Origin: Zerene cesonia
Taxonomy: Eukaryota > Arthropoda > Insecta > Lepidoptera > Pieridae
Assembly (NCBI RefSeq): GCF_012273895.1
Contig: NC_052130.1
Location: 2,914,001-2,978,000, forward strand
Direction: 5' to 3'
DNA: 64,000 nt
Below the pieces are notes generated by a model. It did not search any database. It was not told the DNA's origin and worked only from the letters and a program-made list of their open reading frames with translations. The first letter of the stretch is position 1; every line of letters begins with the position of its first letter. Position numbers and translations under genes: made by a program. Positions 31,509 through 43,895 of this stretch are shown piece after piece.

Positions 31509-33785
31509 TCGTCTCAAACTAATATTGTAAGCTTTAACACTCCCCAATTTATAGTATAGCGAAGGTTATTGACACTTATCATTCGCTCAACTCGTATTTT
31601 AGTACAAAAGGCGCCTGAAAACAAGCTGATTCGGCCCTTTCGCATAACATCGCATAGTAATGTTACTTGTATGCATTCATGTCATAAATACCGACATATC
31701 AAACCATAAATATAAGAAACAAAGCGATACACACGTATAAAACGAGCCTACATCTCTTAATGATATGTAGATTCTCTGCATTAGTTACATGACTGTGTTC
31801 TCAGTGAAAACATCTCGCAAACTGACTTCATTTTATTGTCTCTACACTCGGGGATAATGCATGCCAAAATAATCTATACTCCCATAAATATAGTGTTCAT
31901 TTTCGATAAATGCTACTCCAAAGATGCGATGTTTATTACGGTGGTCCAGTCCAACTCATTAAACAAGACATAATTTAAGTCCATCTCATTATATCATTCT
32001 ATTTTGAGTTCAGTAAGTAAGCAATAAAGTTGACGTTCGAATGACAATTCTAACAACGTATTCGACGTTTCGCTATTGGAACGGATAGTTCGTGCTCGTG
32101 TAATAGCATTTCAAATTACGCCCAACGCCGGATAGTTTAAGGTTCAATTCGTTTTGATTGCGAAAGGAAATTGAGACATTAGAAATCTCCGAGCAACTAT
32201 TACCGTGTTCTTTTAACAAATGCACGACGGTATACGGAGTAAGATGTAACTTTGTGCCAGCGTGCATAAATAAGATCCTAAGAGTATCGGTTATTTTAAT
32301 ACTGGTACCCCAGGTGGGCGTGGACCTTTCATATATCATCGGGAACAATTATTAAATTATCTTTTTCGTTGACATTAAGTAATTGTTTTGGTTGGACCGC
32401 GCTCATAGCTGGCGCTCGGGGCGATGAAATATGGTTTTTAAATTAACTTTTTACGTGTGCTGGAATTCTTTGCTTTGAAAATATTTCGTGTCAGCGTTGA
32501 ATAATGAATATCTGTTACCGGTGTTATTATTCTCTTCGGTCTATAAGCTAAAAGTTCACGTCCGTATTGTGAGTTCAGAACACTTATCACTTTCATGTGG
32601 CCATTTAAAACATGCTAAAAATAATTGTGTAAGTAATTCAAATGATGCTTTATGTTCACAAAACAAGAACAATTTTTCACACTAGCAAAGGTGAAACTTG
32701 TCAGTAATATTTACATACGTCATATATTTATACAAATATTTGTCAAGGTATTAAATATAATTTCTATGTCGATGATATAAAATACATCCAATAAGTATAT
32801 ATATCAGTTATAATTCCAGTAATTGAATAGACCCATAATTGCGACACCCGCTCACACCGTACAATCACGACTAATAAATAGCATAAAATCTTGTATATTC
32901 AGTCGTGCCATTAATCATGCACGCCGGTGTAACAGGGTCCGTTCGTAATGAATCAATAGAATAATTAAACTAGTTTGATATATGGCTGAACACATTGTTT
33001 TAATTGAAATTAAATTGTTAGAACAGCGTTGGTGTATAATTTAATATTATTGATATGAGTATTTTATTCGTTTTAATATAAGAACGTTTTAGGAATCGAA
33101 TGAAGCGGATATTAATGAAGATAAAAATAATGTAAGAAAACTTAACGATGATAATGCCGTGCCGCTGTTTTGTTTGTACGACATGGCGGGGGCACTGCCG
33201 TGCCTCCTATTAATAAACTTAAATTAATACGCACACATGTAAACATTTTAAACATGTATTCAAATACAAAGTATTACAATAAATGTGATTTATTCCCACC
33301 CCGTATAAGGCTAAGTGTAGCTAGCAATCAGCCGTTTCTATGTGTACCGATATTATCTAAGGCTCGATACTTAGTGCAGTGCTACGTCGAAGCAATTACG
33401 ATAAAAAGAAAGAAAGATATGCAAAAATGGCAATTGTGTACGATAAGAAAAAGGAAAGATCTTTCTTTATTAAAATAACAACCTTATTTTGCTTTATAAT
33501 GTTTAATCCACTATCTTCTGCGGCCTTTATACATGAGAATTTTACTGGCGTTGGTCGCGTTTTTTTGTACAAAACATTCTGATGCTATATGTTTTAATCA
33601 CAGTAGACATAAATGTTATATTAGACATTGCACTGTCATGTATTTTGTTTGTCTTTCTTTCACGTCGAAACGAAGCAATTTTTTGATATATTTTTTGTGT
33701 CTGCACATGGTCCGGAGGATTGAGAGAAACATAGGAAACTCTTACGACGGTGATACATCTCATTCTCATGATAAGATCCTTTGAT
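31509..33785. other. Long interval, mostly single-copy, no gene recognised
   Basis: The part 32030-32460 is less AT-rich than its surroundings and open on both strands (32073-32348 minus, 32158-32355 plus). The peptides are unfamiliar and have no start, splice or domain support. Two overlapping open frames at 33170-33582 and an antisense frame at 33542-33796 are equally unsupported. Confidence 0.4.
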
Positions 33786-33816
33786 TTCGCGGGCAAAGTC
33801 GTGGGAAAAAATCTAG
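33786..33816 (+). mobile_element. Helitron-like 3' terminus remnant
   Basis: TTCGCGGGCAAAGTCGTGGG followed by an A run and ATCTAG|T. Hairpin-like with a CTAG end. The upstream body is not recognisable. Confidence 0.5.
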
Positions 33817-36567
33817 TAGTATGAAGATTGTATTATTCATACATACTTATTTGCTATCCAATTGAATACACAGTGTAATGATTATGGTATATTTAAGTAA
33901 TTTAATATGAATATTACTTACGATAAGATTATAAAGTATAGTATATTAAGTTGTGGTATACCAGCTTTTCCCTTAGATCGCGCATTCGATATCTGTGGAA
34001 CCACATTATTGTCTTAATTGATTCATTCCGCCGAGCTACGGATTTACTTGCTAATTTTGCTTTCTTAATAAGGTCGCTGTCTGACAGCGAGATAAATAAA
34101 TTAATCTCTTATTGTGGCAACGACAAATTACAGGGTATTTTATATAGCCATTACAATACTTTGTATTGTGAAGTATAGAATTATTTATTAAGTAGTCAGG
34201 ATGAGAGACTTATAAGTAGGTTGTTTCATAATAACCATATTCAAAGACACCCGACCAACTATAGGAAAAACAATTATTTAACAACAACATAACATTTTGT
34301 CTATTGCAATTATCAGCCTAACATCTAAAACAAATTCTACATTTTAATAAAAAAGAAACACCCTGTATAAACTAAACAATAACACAAGCCTATTAATACC
34401 GGACCAAAAACACGGCGAACTGGCAAAAATGGCGTCGACTCCGGCGCGTACATCATAAATTTGAATATTTCTCTGAAATAAAACACGTCAGGATAAAATA
34501 CGGGCTTATTGTCATCGCGCATAAAAGGAAAAAGGCGGGAATCGTGTTGGGACTACCTGTGACATAGATACACAGCGTTTAAAGGTTAGGTTTTATCTGG
34601 AAAGTTCTATCGTTTTTTCTAGAACTTTTTGAGCGCAGCATATGGCAAGTGTAGTTAATATCATTATAAGCGTTTTTTATTTATTGTGACATAGATTTAA
34701 AACGATAAAAGGCTAGGTTATATCTGGAAAACTCTATAGATAGCTCTAGAATCATCGTACGATATTAAATATTTCAGTAGCATAAGAGAATTGCGATTAA
34801 ATACGCCATTAACATGATCATTATCGTAATAGATTCTTTATTAAATGTAAATTAGAACTATGGAGTTATAAAGTTTATTTTTACAAAGCGAGAGTTATAA
34901 TTTCTTCTATGAGCCTTAAACAAACATAAGTAAAAAAATTGTACTGATATTATTAGATCTTTTTAATAATTGCAAATGTGATACGTGACCATTTCATTAA
35001 GCACTACAAGGTGCAGTCAATTTATTGATGGGTAACCGCTGTAAGTACTTACATGCTCCCTAAAAAGATGTTTAGTAGTTTATAAAGAACTAACAACATA
35101 ACATAATAAAACTATTTCAAAGAACTATGGTAGGTTGACTCCATTACAGATAAAAACATCCTATATATAACCATAGAGCAAAACTATCAATAAAGCGACA
35201 CGAGTTGTTCATTGCTCTGTGCTCGATTGAGACATCTCAGGCGCGCAAACGCTCGTGTGCCGAGCTCGCTGGATTCTTAATATGCAAACCCGATTGTGGT
35301 ATACACAGGGTGGTTTTTTTTTACTTATTTATATTTTTGTGGATACTGTTTTTAAAAATGAATAATAAGATGTGGAAGTATATGTAAAGTAGGTTTAATT
35401 ATGATGACGTAAATTTGCATTTAAACTTCATTCTTGCTTGCACTTCTTTACTAATTATAAGTAGTTCATGTAATAAAAACGCTAAGATTTATGAGGGTTC
35501 TTTATTTAATTCATTCAAAATTCAGAATGAAATATTTAAAAAAAAAGCATTGTTAACTCGGCACTATGACATATATCATAAAACACCATACTGTGTACAT
35601 TGAAATATAATAAAAGTAAATAAAACAGTAACTATAAATCGAACAATACAAAAAATATATTTCCTATGAGTCCTTTACTTATAACTGACATAACATCATA
35701 TCAATACAAATCATCATCAGCATATATTCAATTAATAGCCGCAAAAGCATTCCTTCACTTGTCCACTATAACACGACACGTGATAAAAAAGAAAAAAGAA
35801 AACACCCTTTACACGGTACCATGAGCCAATAGCATAGAGCAGTTTAAATACGTTTCGTGGAACTCACAATTTGTGTCCAACTGATGGCCATATACGGCCT
35901 TTTACCACTAATGACTTCAAATATGGCTTATTTATACTAATACTTGGTTTATTGCTTCTTGTATCTTATAATTAATACAATTAACGTAGCTCCCTTGATA
36001 TTTATGTAATGGTTAGGATTCCGTGGTGAATAAAGAGGGCCAGTTAAATATGTACGGGTGGTACGGGTTCCGTAGTTGAATAGGATATTTTAGCACTTAT
36101 GTAAATTACTATAAGTTAGTTTATTCACTGCAGGGTCTCAGAACACCTATTACAGCTTATGAATGTTACATTTCGATGTTCTGTTGATTCTTGGATAGTG
36201 GTAGAGTATATAATCAGATCATTTGGAAAAATCTATTTAATTTATATGCACGGTAGTATGGTCTTGAACTGACTGGCTAGTCTAAGGTCCCTCTTGCGCC
36301 CTGCTACATTGACATGTTCTGACTCTATGGAATTGGGATTTTTCAACTGACGTCATAAAAATGAAGCAGGTTACGTTCAACTTGCTTTTTTTTTTGGCTT
36401 TTTTCCTCGATAAGTCCGTGGGTTTTCAAACCGATTGCCTTCTTTTTGTGTTTAAGGGGGAATTTTTGTCATTTAGTCCTATTTTAGAATTTGGAGTGGC
36501 ACCTTCCTCGTAGGAACGTCGGAAACCTTTTGTAGAAGAGAATTATATTTTAAATATACGGATATTC
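33817..36567. other. Long interval, mostly single-copy
   Basis: Contains the local duplication at 34558-34752. Two A/TACAGGGTG-type strings are present: ATACAGGGTGTTTC on the minus strand at about 34358-34371, and ACACAGGGTGG at about 35303. These may be ends of a decayed transposon. No gene. Confidence 0.4.
34558..34752 (+). repeat. Imperfect local duplication (two units of about 69 bp)
   Basis: Unit 1 (34558-34626) and unit 2 (34685-34752) both read TGTGACATAGAT, then (A/G)TAAAAGG.TAGGTT, TATCTGGAAA, CTCTAT or TTCTAT, and CTAGAA. They differ at many single positions, so the duplication is old. Confidence 0.7.
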
Positions 36568-36812
36568 GTCATCATCAGCCCATATATGTTCCCACTGCAG
36601 GCCTCCTATGTGGGTTTCAGGCCATAATCCACCACGCTGGCCAAGTGCGGGTTGACAGATGTCACATGTCGTCGAACTTTTCATTCTTGGAAATGCCGGT
36701 TGCCTCACGATGTTTTCCTTCGCCGTTTTAAGCAGTGGTGATGTTATCCACATGTGCAGATAAATTGAAAAATCTTTTTATTTTGTAGTCTGAGGTTCTC
36801 AGTGGTGTGATA
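36568..36812 (-). mobile_element. S1 SINE with internal deletion of the B box
   Basis: Minus-strand copy: head remnant CCACTGAGAACCTCAGACTA joined directly to AAAAGATTTTTCAATTTATC, so the B-box segment is missing. The body is otherwise complete (AACATCGTGAGGCAACCGGC, CACTTGGCCAGCGTGGTGGA) to a short GATGATGAC tail. Confidence 0.88.
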
Positions 36813-37485
36813 CAGATATTAATTAGTATTTATCACCATAAATTAACGTAGATGTCTCACAAAAATGCTATTTAATTAGATTGTGGTCGAGTCAGCTATT
36901 AACGAATAAAATTATCCTCGGTATATTTTAGTTTCTAATACGGAACTCTAAATTCAGATCTGCTTGAATCTAATATATTATATTACCCTCATTTAAATTC
37001 GAATGAAATAATATAAATGCGATAATACAAGTTACGGAACCCCAAACGCAGCGCAGGCGCGTTTTATATTCAATTATCGCGGCTATTCAAGTTAATTAAT
37101 GTCTCCATAATTATGTGCATGTTTCAATGCAGTTTTTGTAACAATTTAGTATTCTTTGTTCATACCAGTATATAGTAAACAAAAGGTGTATAGTTTTATT
37201 CGATATTTTAATTTTATTTACCTATACTTTTAGAGAAAGTCGGTTTAATTACACTATCTACATATTACCGCAGAACGGGTATCAATTATTTTTGCTTTGC
37301 TGGGTTTGTCTTTATCTGAATGATTTAAGTTTTGTAAATTTACAGAAAAGTCCGACCGGGGTGAAGCTGGGGATAGAAGCTGGCCATTAATGAGATAAAT
37401 AACTATTCGTCCTGAAGGAGTAATTACAGAGAAATGCCTGAATTCAATGTTTATAGTATGGGCGTATTAATTTTCAAATCAAATC

Positions 37486-37600
37486 AAAAATACTTTATTG
37501 TGCACCAAATCATACATAAATAAATTCTATAAATAAACTCTATAGAAGCACAACAGGCGGTCTTATCGCTAAAGTAGCGATCTCTTCCAGACAACCTGGT
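37486..37600 (-). mobile_element. LG LINE-type 3' tail, copy 3
   Basis: The plus strand reads AAATCAAAAATACTTTATTG, ACAACAGGCGGTCTTATCGC, TAAAGTAGCGATCTCTTCCA. The minus strand has CAATAAAGTA, a polyadenylation-like end. Hairpin ATCGCT/AGCGAT at 37565-37581. Confidence 0.75.
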
Positions 37601-37647
37601 GGACAAGGAGACGCTATTAATGTTTAGTAAAAAAAAACTTTCTATTA

Positions 37648-37679
37648 CAGTAGGAATATATATGGGCTGATGATGATGA
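37648..37679 (+). mobile_element. S1 SINE tail scrap
   Basis: TAGGAATATATATGGGCTGA plus TGATGATGA only. Lies 50 bp from the LG tail. Confidence 0.65.
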
Positions 37680-38111
37680 AACTCTGGTATAGGGAGGACA
37701 CATAGGCCACTTATGAAGCAATCTTTCATGAAGGAATAAACTTCACGGATATATGTACTTTCTACCCAACTTTAAAAGACCTTTTAATTAAAGACTTCTA
37801 TTGTAGGTATTCATTGGATAATCTTTTTACCGACGGACAAAAGGCGAAAGATAAAAAAATCTATGGTTTTATTTGACCTCCATGGTCCACGTCGCTAGCT
37901 GCTAAATTAAAGAAATAAAAATATTTATTAACGTTAATATTTCAAGTTAAACGAACGCCTCCTTTTGAATTAAACTAATCGTCGTATTATAAAAATACTT
38001 TACGTTACACTTATATAAACCCCGTTAAAATGGGTCTAGGCGTTTCTAATTACTAAGACTGGATAAAAGTTCGAAAGAAAGTGCGCATTTTTAACAGTAC
38101 TATCCTTACTG

Positions 38112-38350
38112 TCCCTAATAATATTATAAATCCGAAAGTCAATCTGTTAGTTTGTCTGTATTTTCACACCTAATCCACTGTACCGATTTGGATGAAATTT
38201 AGTACAGAGATTGAGGCTCTAGAAAGGGAAAGCTTGTTTTATCGAGAATCTACTGAAATGGTAACTACGCACGAAAAAACCTCGTAAAATCAATTAAATA
38301 ATACACAAACTTCATTATACCCATTCAAACGAAGTCGCGCGAAAAAGCAA
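38112..38350 (+). mobile_element. H2 Helitron-like element (degenerate 3' end)
   Basis: TCCCTAATAATATTATAAAT, TTTCACACCTAATCCACTGT, ACCGATTTGGATGAAATTTA, GTACAGAGATTGAGGCTC. The end CAAACGAAGTCGCGCGAAAA lacks CTAG. Confidence 0.7.
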
Positions 38351-39640
38351 GTCCTTATAATATGTCATTACTCACAAAAACATAACATTATCGTTATTAG
38401 AAATCTCTATCGTTTATTTTAACCAATCATTATTATAAAATTGATATGAGAAATGAGACTATAATGCTAAGAAATAAGGTTGAAAATTATATGAGTTATT
38501 GATATACTCGTCACAGCATCAAGGACCTATGAGGGGAGGCAGTTTAATATAATTAGTTTGACTTTTATCTTGATTCGGCTATTCGCAATTGGTATTTATA
38601 TGGAGCTGTTTAAAGCTTAAACCATTATAAAAATAGAAAAATCACAAACAACAAACTCTCTCAAAGGATAAATTCTACTTATAATATTAAAAATGAATAT
38701 ATATTATTGGTGCTCATTAAAATTTAAACTGTAATAAATTTCCATGTAATGCTAACAATATACTGTTCTACTTTTATACCCTTTGTTATTTTTTACAGCT
38801 GTGACTCAATGTAATACATTTATTTATATGTTTCTTTGTTGTTTTTTATTTATTTCATTCGAGATCAAAGTTACGATCTATTAAGTACTAAGTACATACC
38901 TTATATGTAACTAATTGGATAAATTTTTATCATTGTGGTGGTTTAACAACTCTATATAATTCCCAAAATCGGTATATTATCACAGGGCCCAATCACGTTA
39001 TGTCTGCTGAATAAATGTTTTGTTATGTTAATTCTTCAATATAGTGTAATCAAATATCAACCCTCTGTCAATGTATTAAAGGCCATTTTGAAGTTTTAAT
39101 TTTGATAAGTTCGTCAATTTTCGTGTAATGTAATATAATTCCTTAGTTACATTGGCTATGAAAGCTATATTTAAGGTAAAACTTGTAAGTTAAGCTTAAT
39201 ATTTTATTTGAAACAGTTTGCGAATATTACATTAAAGAAAAAAGTAACTTGAAACTAAGTCAACAAACACATGAACAATACCTATGACTTATCTATATAG
39301 TTTTAGTAATAAGTTTCAAAAAATGTATCAAAAAACATTGCAAGTTTTAAAAAAACAACATACTTCGCATTTTATTATTAGTAAGAATTCACATATATTA
39401 TAGCTTTCTAAGCACAGGAGCTTTAAAGCGTTGAGCACGTGTACCAATGCAGTATCAGTGATTGCTGATAAGAATGCTGACTAAAAGGGTGTATTGTCAG
39501 CGTTTGCTGATTGCAAATCGCTCGTAAGTGATTTATGTGTAAGTTTGATTGATTGACTTGCATTGAGATGGCTTTATAATAAAATCTGATGGATTTAATT
39601 TGATAGATTTTAATGTATACTTAAGAATTTTTTTCTTCAA
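38351..39640. other. Interval without recognised gene
   Basis: Nothing recognised. Short repeated phrases built on GATTGCTGAT/GTTTGCTGATTG lie at about 39460-39520. Confidence 0.4.
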
Positions 39641-39720
39641 TTTTTTTATGTCATAGCGGGTAGCTGAGCTGGTAAATCGCCTGATGGTATGCGATTACCA
39701 CCTCCCAGGAACGATTTTAA
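39641..39720 (-). mobile_element. S2 retroposon, 3' fragment
   Basis: T run (the reverse of a poly(A)) then ATGTCATAGCGGGTAGCTGA, GCTGGTAAATCGCCTGATGG, TATGCGATTACCACCTCCCA. It keeps its A-tail, so it is a 5'-truncated insertion. Confidence 0.8.
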
Positions 39721-39808
39721 GAGGAAAGGGATCTAACTGCTTTAGACCTGATTTTGACTCAGTCCCAGAAAGACAGATTTAATTCAAACCTCGTACAGTT
39801 ATTAATGA

Positions 39809-40008
39809 CTAGCTGCGCCTAGCGGTTTCACCCGCGAAAGTCCCTATCCCGTAGGAATATCCGGATAAAAAGTTGCCTATATGTTATTCCAGTTGTCCAG
39901 CTGTCTACGTACCAAAATTCATTGCAATTGGTTCAGTAGTTTTTGCGTGAAAGAGCAACAAACACACACACATCCTTACAAACTTTCGCATTTATAATAT
40001 TAGTAGGA
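39809..40008 (-). mobile_element. H1 (lep1-type) Helitron
   Basis: CTAGCTGCGCCTAGCGGTTT to TTATAATATTAGTAGGA, with an intact body. It is followed by three further GGATA units (to 40023), i.e. tandem TCCTA on the element strand. Confidence 0.94.
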
Positions 40009-40131
40009 TAGGATAGGATAGGATTGATGGCATTACAATAATTTCTTAATAGTTTCTTAAATAAAAATTATGTGCTAACCCACATTACTCTTCGCTTCTT
40101 CAATACACATAAGCCATTAACACACAGGAAC

Positions 40132-40265
40132 TAATAAATAAATAAATAAATAAATCTTTATTTCTTAGGTTTTTACATTATTGTACAAGTGGATTGTGGC
40201 TCAGGCCCTCTTGCTAGGTAATACCTGTGTTAAGAGGACCTGTTCCTTCTCTAGGAGTGATACAT
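40132..40265 (-). mobile_element. Probable LINE 3' tail with (TAAA)n
   Basis: A (TAAA)n run (40132-40155), then TCTTTATTTCTTAGGTTTTT, ACATTATTGTACAAGTGGAT, CTCAGGCCCTCTTGCTAGGT, GTTAAGAGGACCTGTTCC. On the minus strand this is a retroelement 3' UTR with AATAAAGA before a tetranucleotide tail. Single copy here. Confidence 0.5.
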
Positions 40266-40563
40266 ATAATAATAATAGTTGTAAGTAGATTGAAAGATTT
40301 ATTTTTTTTTTTTATTTATATTACTGTCGCGTTTTTAATAGTGCGATTGATAAATTGAAACTAAAAGACAGACATGTTATTTAACATTTATCTCGATCGC
40401 CATTAAGCGTCGAAAGGCAGGGAAAATTAAACAGGTTATTAGTTGAAAATTACCGCCCGGCCCGATATAATGTCGTCGGTAATAAAGCCTCCATAGACCG
40501 CCGCTTAGTTGTGCTAGATGCGGCATTTAATATAATAAAGTGTAATAATAATGCGGCATTTAA

Positions 40564-40608
40564 GTCTATCTGTCTGTATGTCTGTCTATATGTCTGTCTG
40601 TCTGTTAG
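40564..40608 (+). repeat. (TCTG)n-type microsatellite
   Basis: Imperfect CTGT/CTAT tetranucleotide array of about 45 bp. An open frame through it is repeat-derived. Confidence 0.85.
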
Positions 40609-41125
40609 GCTAAAGTACAACACCGATCTGAATAAGATTCAGGATGAAATCAGGCGACGACCCATGATTTTATATTATAATTTTTTTTTATAAAACATCA
40701 AGCAACAAGGGGTGGAAGCATTTATACACATAGATGTTAATATGTTATTCAAGGAATAATAATACTTATGAGATTAGAGGGCTTTAAATGTTATTAGACC
40801 TTTATAGCAGTACTAATGAACTTTAGTACTGTGTTTAGTACTGTTTAGTACATTGAATGCATTACACAATCTTCTAACTAGTTGACTTTTAGGAAAATTC
40901 ATTTATATAAGTTTTCTGAATCATTGCAATTACTGAAATTTATTTGAAAATGGGAAAACGTATCATTTATAATTTAATCTATACTAATAATTAATATATG
41001 AACCTGAAGAGATTGTTTCTTTGTTTGAATTCCTCCACCGTTAAATTTTTGCTCGATTCGTAAGTAGTGACTTTATATGAACCACTAGTAGGTACAAGAT
41101 AATTTTACACAAAATTATTCAAGTA
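40609..41125. other. Interval without recognised feature
   Basis: The phrase TTTAGTACTG recurs at about 40834-40850. No gene. Confidence 0.4.
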
Positions 41126-41285
41126 CTAGCTGTGCGCCCGGTTTCACCCGTGGTACATATATAGCCTATGTCACTCAGTATAATTGCAGCTTTCTGATGG
41201 TGAAAGTATTTTTGACAACAGTCCAGCCATTCATACGTGTTAGCGTGACCAAGGGAAATAGGGATTAATTTTTATATATATAGAT
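41126..41285 (-). mobile_element. H2 Helitron-like element
   Basis: CTAGCTGTGCGCCCGGTTTC, ACCCGTGGTACATATATAGC, CTATGTCACTCAGTATAATT, then a degenerate GTCCAGCCATTCATACGTGT and TTTATATATATAGAT. Confidence 0.75.
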
Positions 41286-41910
41286 ACCTTCACTTTGTCG
41301 TACTAAGGAAGCGAATACGCCTCTACCCTACAGTTGAAAGTACCTTCCACCTTAGTAGACCAGATGATACTAATGGAGCTCTTTGACATACACAAATAAG
41401 AACATAACTTTTATACTCATATACATATTCCAAAATGGGGAGTTTAATTCTGAACTGCGGATATACAGATGTTGAAAGTTTTCTAAATGTATTCATTCGC
41501 TATGCCCTTTTCAGTAGTGCGTGAGCAATGTCCAATCGCGTCGGGTCACCCCCTGAGGGGGATGAGGGCCGAGGGTCGGCTTAATTACCCCGCTTTTATA
41601 GTTTAAATGAGTTCATTTCGGAGCCAGCCTAACAAGCGGCGTAATACCTATTTAAAACAATTTTGAAATTAATATACAAAGTGATGTAGGTGTTTATCGA
41701 TGTTTTTGTTATTTATCTTATTATATAATGTTTTTAAACGTTATAAGTTTATTCAGATTTCAAATTCAAATTTAAATTATTGCTGCACATATATTACAAA
41801 TAGACATTAAAGTATAATTATAAGTACATACACAATCGTTCGTCAGTTATGCTGATGTCTTGTACTTCCTACAGTGTAATAATCAGATATCGAAATAGAA
41901 GAAAAGATTA
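41286..41910. other. Interval with two adjacent GC hairpins, no gene
   Basis: CCCCC-TGA-GGGGG (41549-41561) and GCCGA-GGG-TCGGC (41568-41580) lie 6 bp apart in a locally GC-rich patch. Confidence 0.45.
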
Positions 41911-42248
41911 TTGTGGGAGTCGAGCACGCTTCGGCACGAATTGGGCCAGCTCGCGCCGGGGAAGTACCACACCCCCACAGAAAACCGGCGTGAAATAGTG
42001 GCATGCCACTGTGTTTCGTACGGTGAGTGGGGGAGCCGGAGGCCCGTTTCCTTTTCCTCACCCGTCCTAGTCCATTCCTTCTTTCCAGTCGTTAATCCTT
42101 TCCTTTCCCTTACCCCATAAAAGCGGGCAGCGCATTCACGGAGGTGCTACCTTTGCGAATGTTTATGGGCGGTGGTGATCGCTTACCATCAGGCGAACCA
42201 CCAGCTCAGCTGCCCGCTATGACATAAAAAAAAAAAAAAAAAAAAAAA
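41911..42248 (+). mobile_element. S2 retroposon, reference full-length copy
   Basis: TTGTGGGAGTCGAGCACGCT to CCAGCTCAGCTGCCCGCTAT, then GACAT and a poly(A) of about 24. It contains the complete pyrimidine-rich middle. The intact long poly(A) and few differences from the block consensus make it the youngest-looking S2 in the window. The frames on both strands are repeat translations. Confidence 0.93.
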
Positions 42249-43134
42249 GAAGAGAGATTTTAATAGCACAATAATTAGCCCAGACCGAAAACCTATTAGC
42301 ATTCAAAATCTTGTTAACGTAATGAACCTTCTGCAGCCCACTTTTGCCCAGTGGATTGTGATTTTAATATTTATTTTTCAATATGCAGACTCATTGAGTA
42401 ACAAAATAAAAAATAAAAAAATCAGTTGAATTGAGAAGCTTTGTTGGAAATGTTGGTTAAAACACAACAGGAATCGTGTAGTAAGAATGAAAGAGCAAGC
42501 ATGAGATGATTCAATCAATTAATATTATATATTATGTGATTTATTGATGATAAATTAAAATTTACAATTTTATTTTACAATTTTCTTAATTTTGTCAAAT
42601 AACTTTACATTTTGTTACATTTTGTCAAATAACTTTAGCATTTTGTCTAATAATTCTTATAGCTAACAATATATGGGCTGAATTTCGGGAAGGTGGCTAA
42701 ATAACCTTTACTTTTTGCACTTCTAAAGTTAGATGTACATACACGCAATCCATAATAAAAGTATTAAAAAATGTACGAATACACTAGACTTTGGCTGCAT
42801 CTTTACTCGCGTTAATATGTACCCCATGTATTTTTTTATACTTATTCTAAGCGTAGAAGCGTAACAAACAAACATTTAAAATTGCATTCAAAACAGTTTC
42901 ATTCATAGTTTGAATTTGTAATTTTAACGTAATTCCCATCACTAAATTTCATCGAGCTCGCTGCGGTCGCCTGACTATTTTGTCGATATTAATTAAAAAG
43001 GGGTCTACAAGTTAATATTAAAGAAAATTAAGCAATCTCCGCCGTTGGAGTTTAATGAATTTCCACAATATACCCATTGTTCGGAAGTAACCAGATTATG
43101 AGCAACTTTGTTTCGTATTAACAACTTAATTAAA
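42249..43134. other. Interval without recognised gene
   Basis: A locally repeated TTTTGTCAAATAACTTTA-like phrase lies at about 42592-42645. Nothing else recognised. Confidence 0.4.
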
Positions 43135-43349
43135 TGTAACAGAGAAAACTCGATAACTATACATTCGGAATGTTTCACAAAATTGTATTTTTAGTAAAGG
43201 GAATTACGCATTAACATTTGTAATGCTTAATTAACTGAACAATTAGCGTAAATTAAGTATTACAAATTTCAATGCGTAATTCCCTTTGCTAAAAAGATAA
43301 TGTTCATGAAACATTCCGAATATATAGTTATTGAGTTTTCTCTGTTTCA
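43135..43349. repeat. 215-bp imperfect palindrome
   Basis: Two arms of about 100 bp. Perfectly paired blocks include ACAGAGAAAACTC (43139-43151 with 43333-43345), ATTCGGAATGTTTCA and AAAGGGAATTACGCATT. The centre is about 43236. No clear target-site duplication. It may be a foldback MITE or a local inverted duplication. Confidence 0.88.
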
Positions 43350-43380
43350 TTTTGATTGAAAAAACCCCGAAGGCCGACGG

Positions 43381-43413
43381 AAATCAATCGAAAATCAATC
43401 GAAAATCAAATCA
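43381..43413 (+). repeat. 11-bp tandem repeat, about 3 units
   Basis: AAATCAATCGA repeated twice exactly, then a third diverged unit, 31 bp from the palindrome. Confidence 0.85.
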
Positions 43414-43895
43414 AAATATAGAACTTCCCATAAAATATGCACTAGAAATTATAAAATACGCATTACCCTAAATGTTTACCTTTACCTTAGGTATTTTTAT
43501 TCCATATCAGTTCCAAATATATCCCAATCCGTTCATTGGTTTGACGTCCACGTCTATTGCGTAATAGCTTGCCCATGTGTAAGGGGGAGGGTAATGGGCC
43601 CTCAATTATCGCCCTATTAAGTAACTTTAGAACCGCCATCCTACACCAAAACCCCGCTGAGAGCTCTTAGTGATTCTATACACTGGAATTTAACCTGGGT
43701 CTGCCTTTGATTTATTATTTCTGGGTATATAAAAATGGGATAATTTGGAAATTCGTATAATTAAACAATCATTCAATAAGATGTCTTTTGAAACCGCTTT
43801 GGAAATGTTAAATTATTATGGTCATGTTGTGATGATGAATATATTTTCATATGTTAGGTTTCGTATTAAAGATGATAAGCATCTCTTTCATGCTT

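Noticed and set aside
32073..32355. Overlapping open frames on both strands in a less AT-rich patch
   Set aside because: Neither peptide is recognisable, and no splice-site or codon-bias support was seen by eye.
34337..34522. 61-codon minus frame ending VYTGCFFFIKM
   Set aside because: The end comes from an ATACAGGGTGTTTC string typical of repeat ends. The rest is not recognisable.
43683..43693. Minus-strand GGTTAAATTCC, B-box-like
   Set aside because: No A box upstream at a suitable distance.
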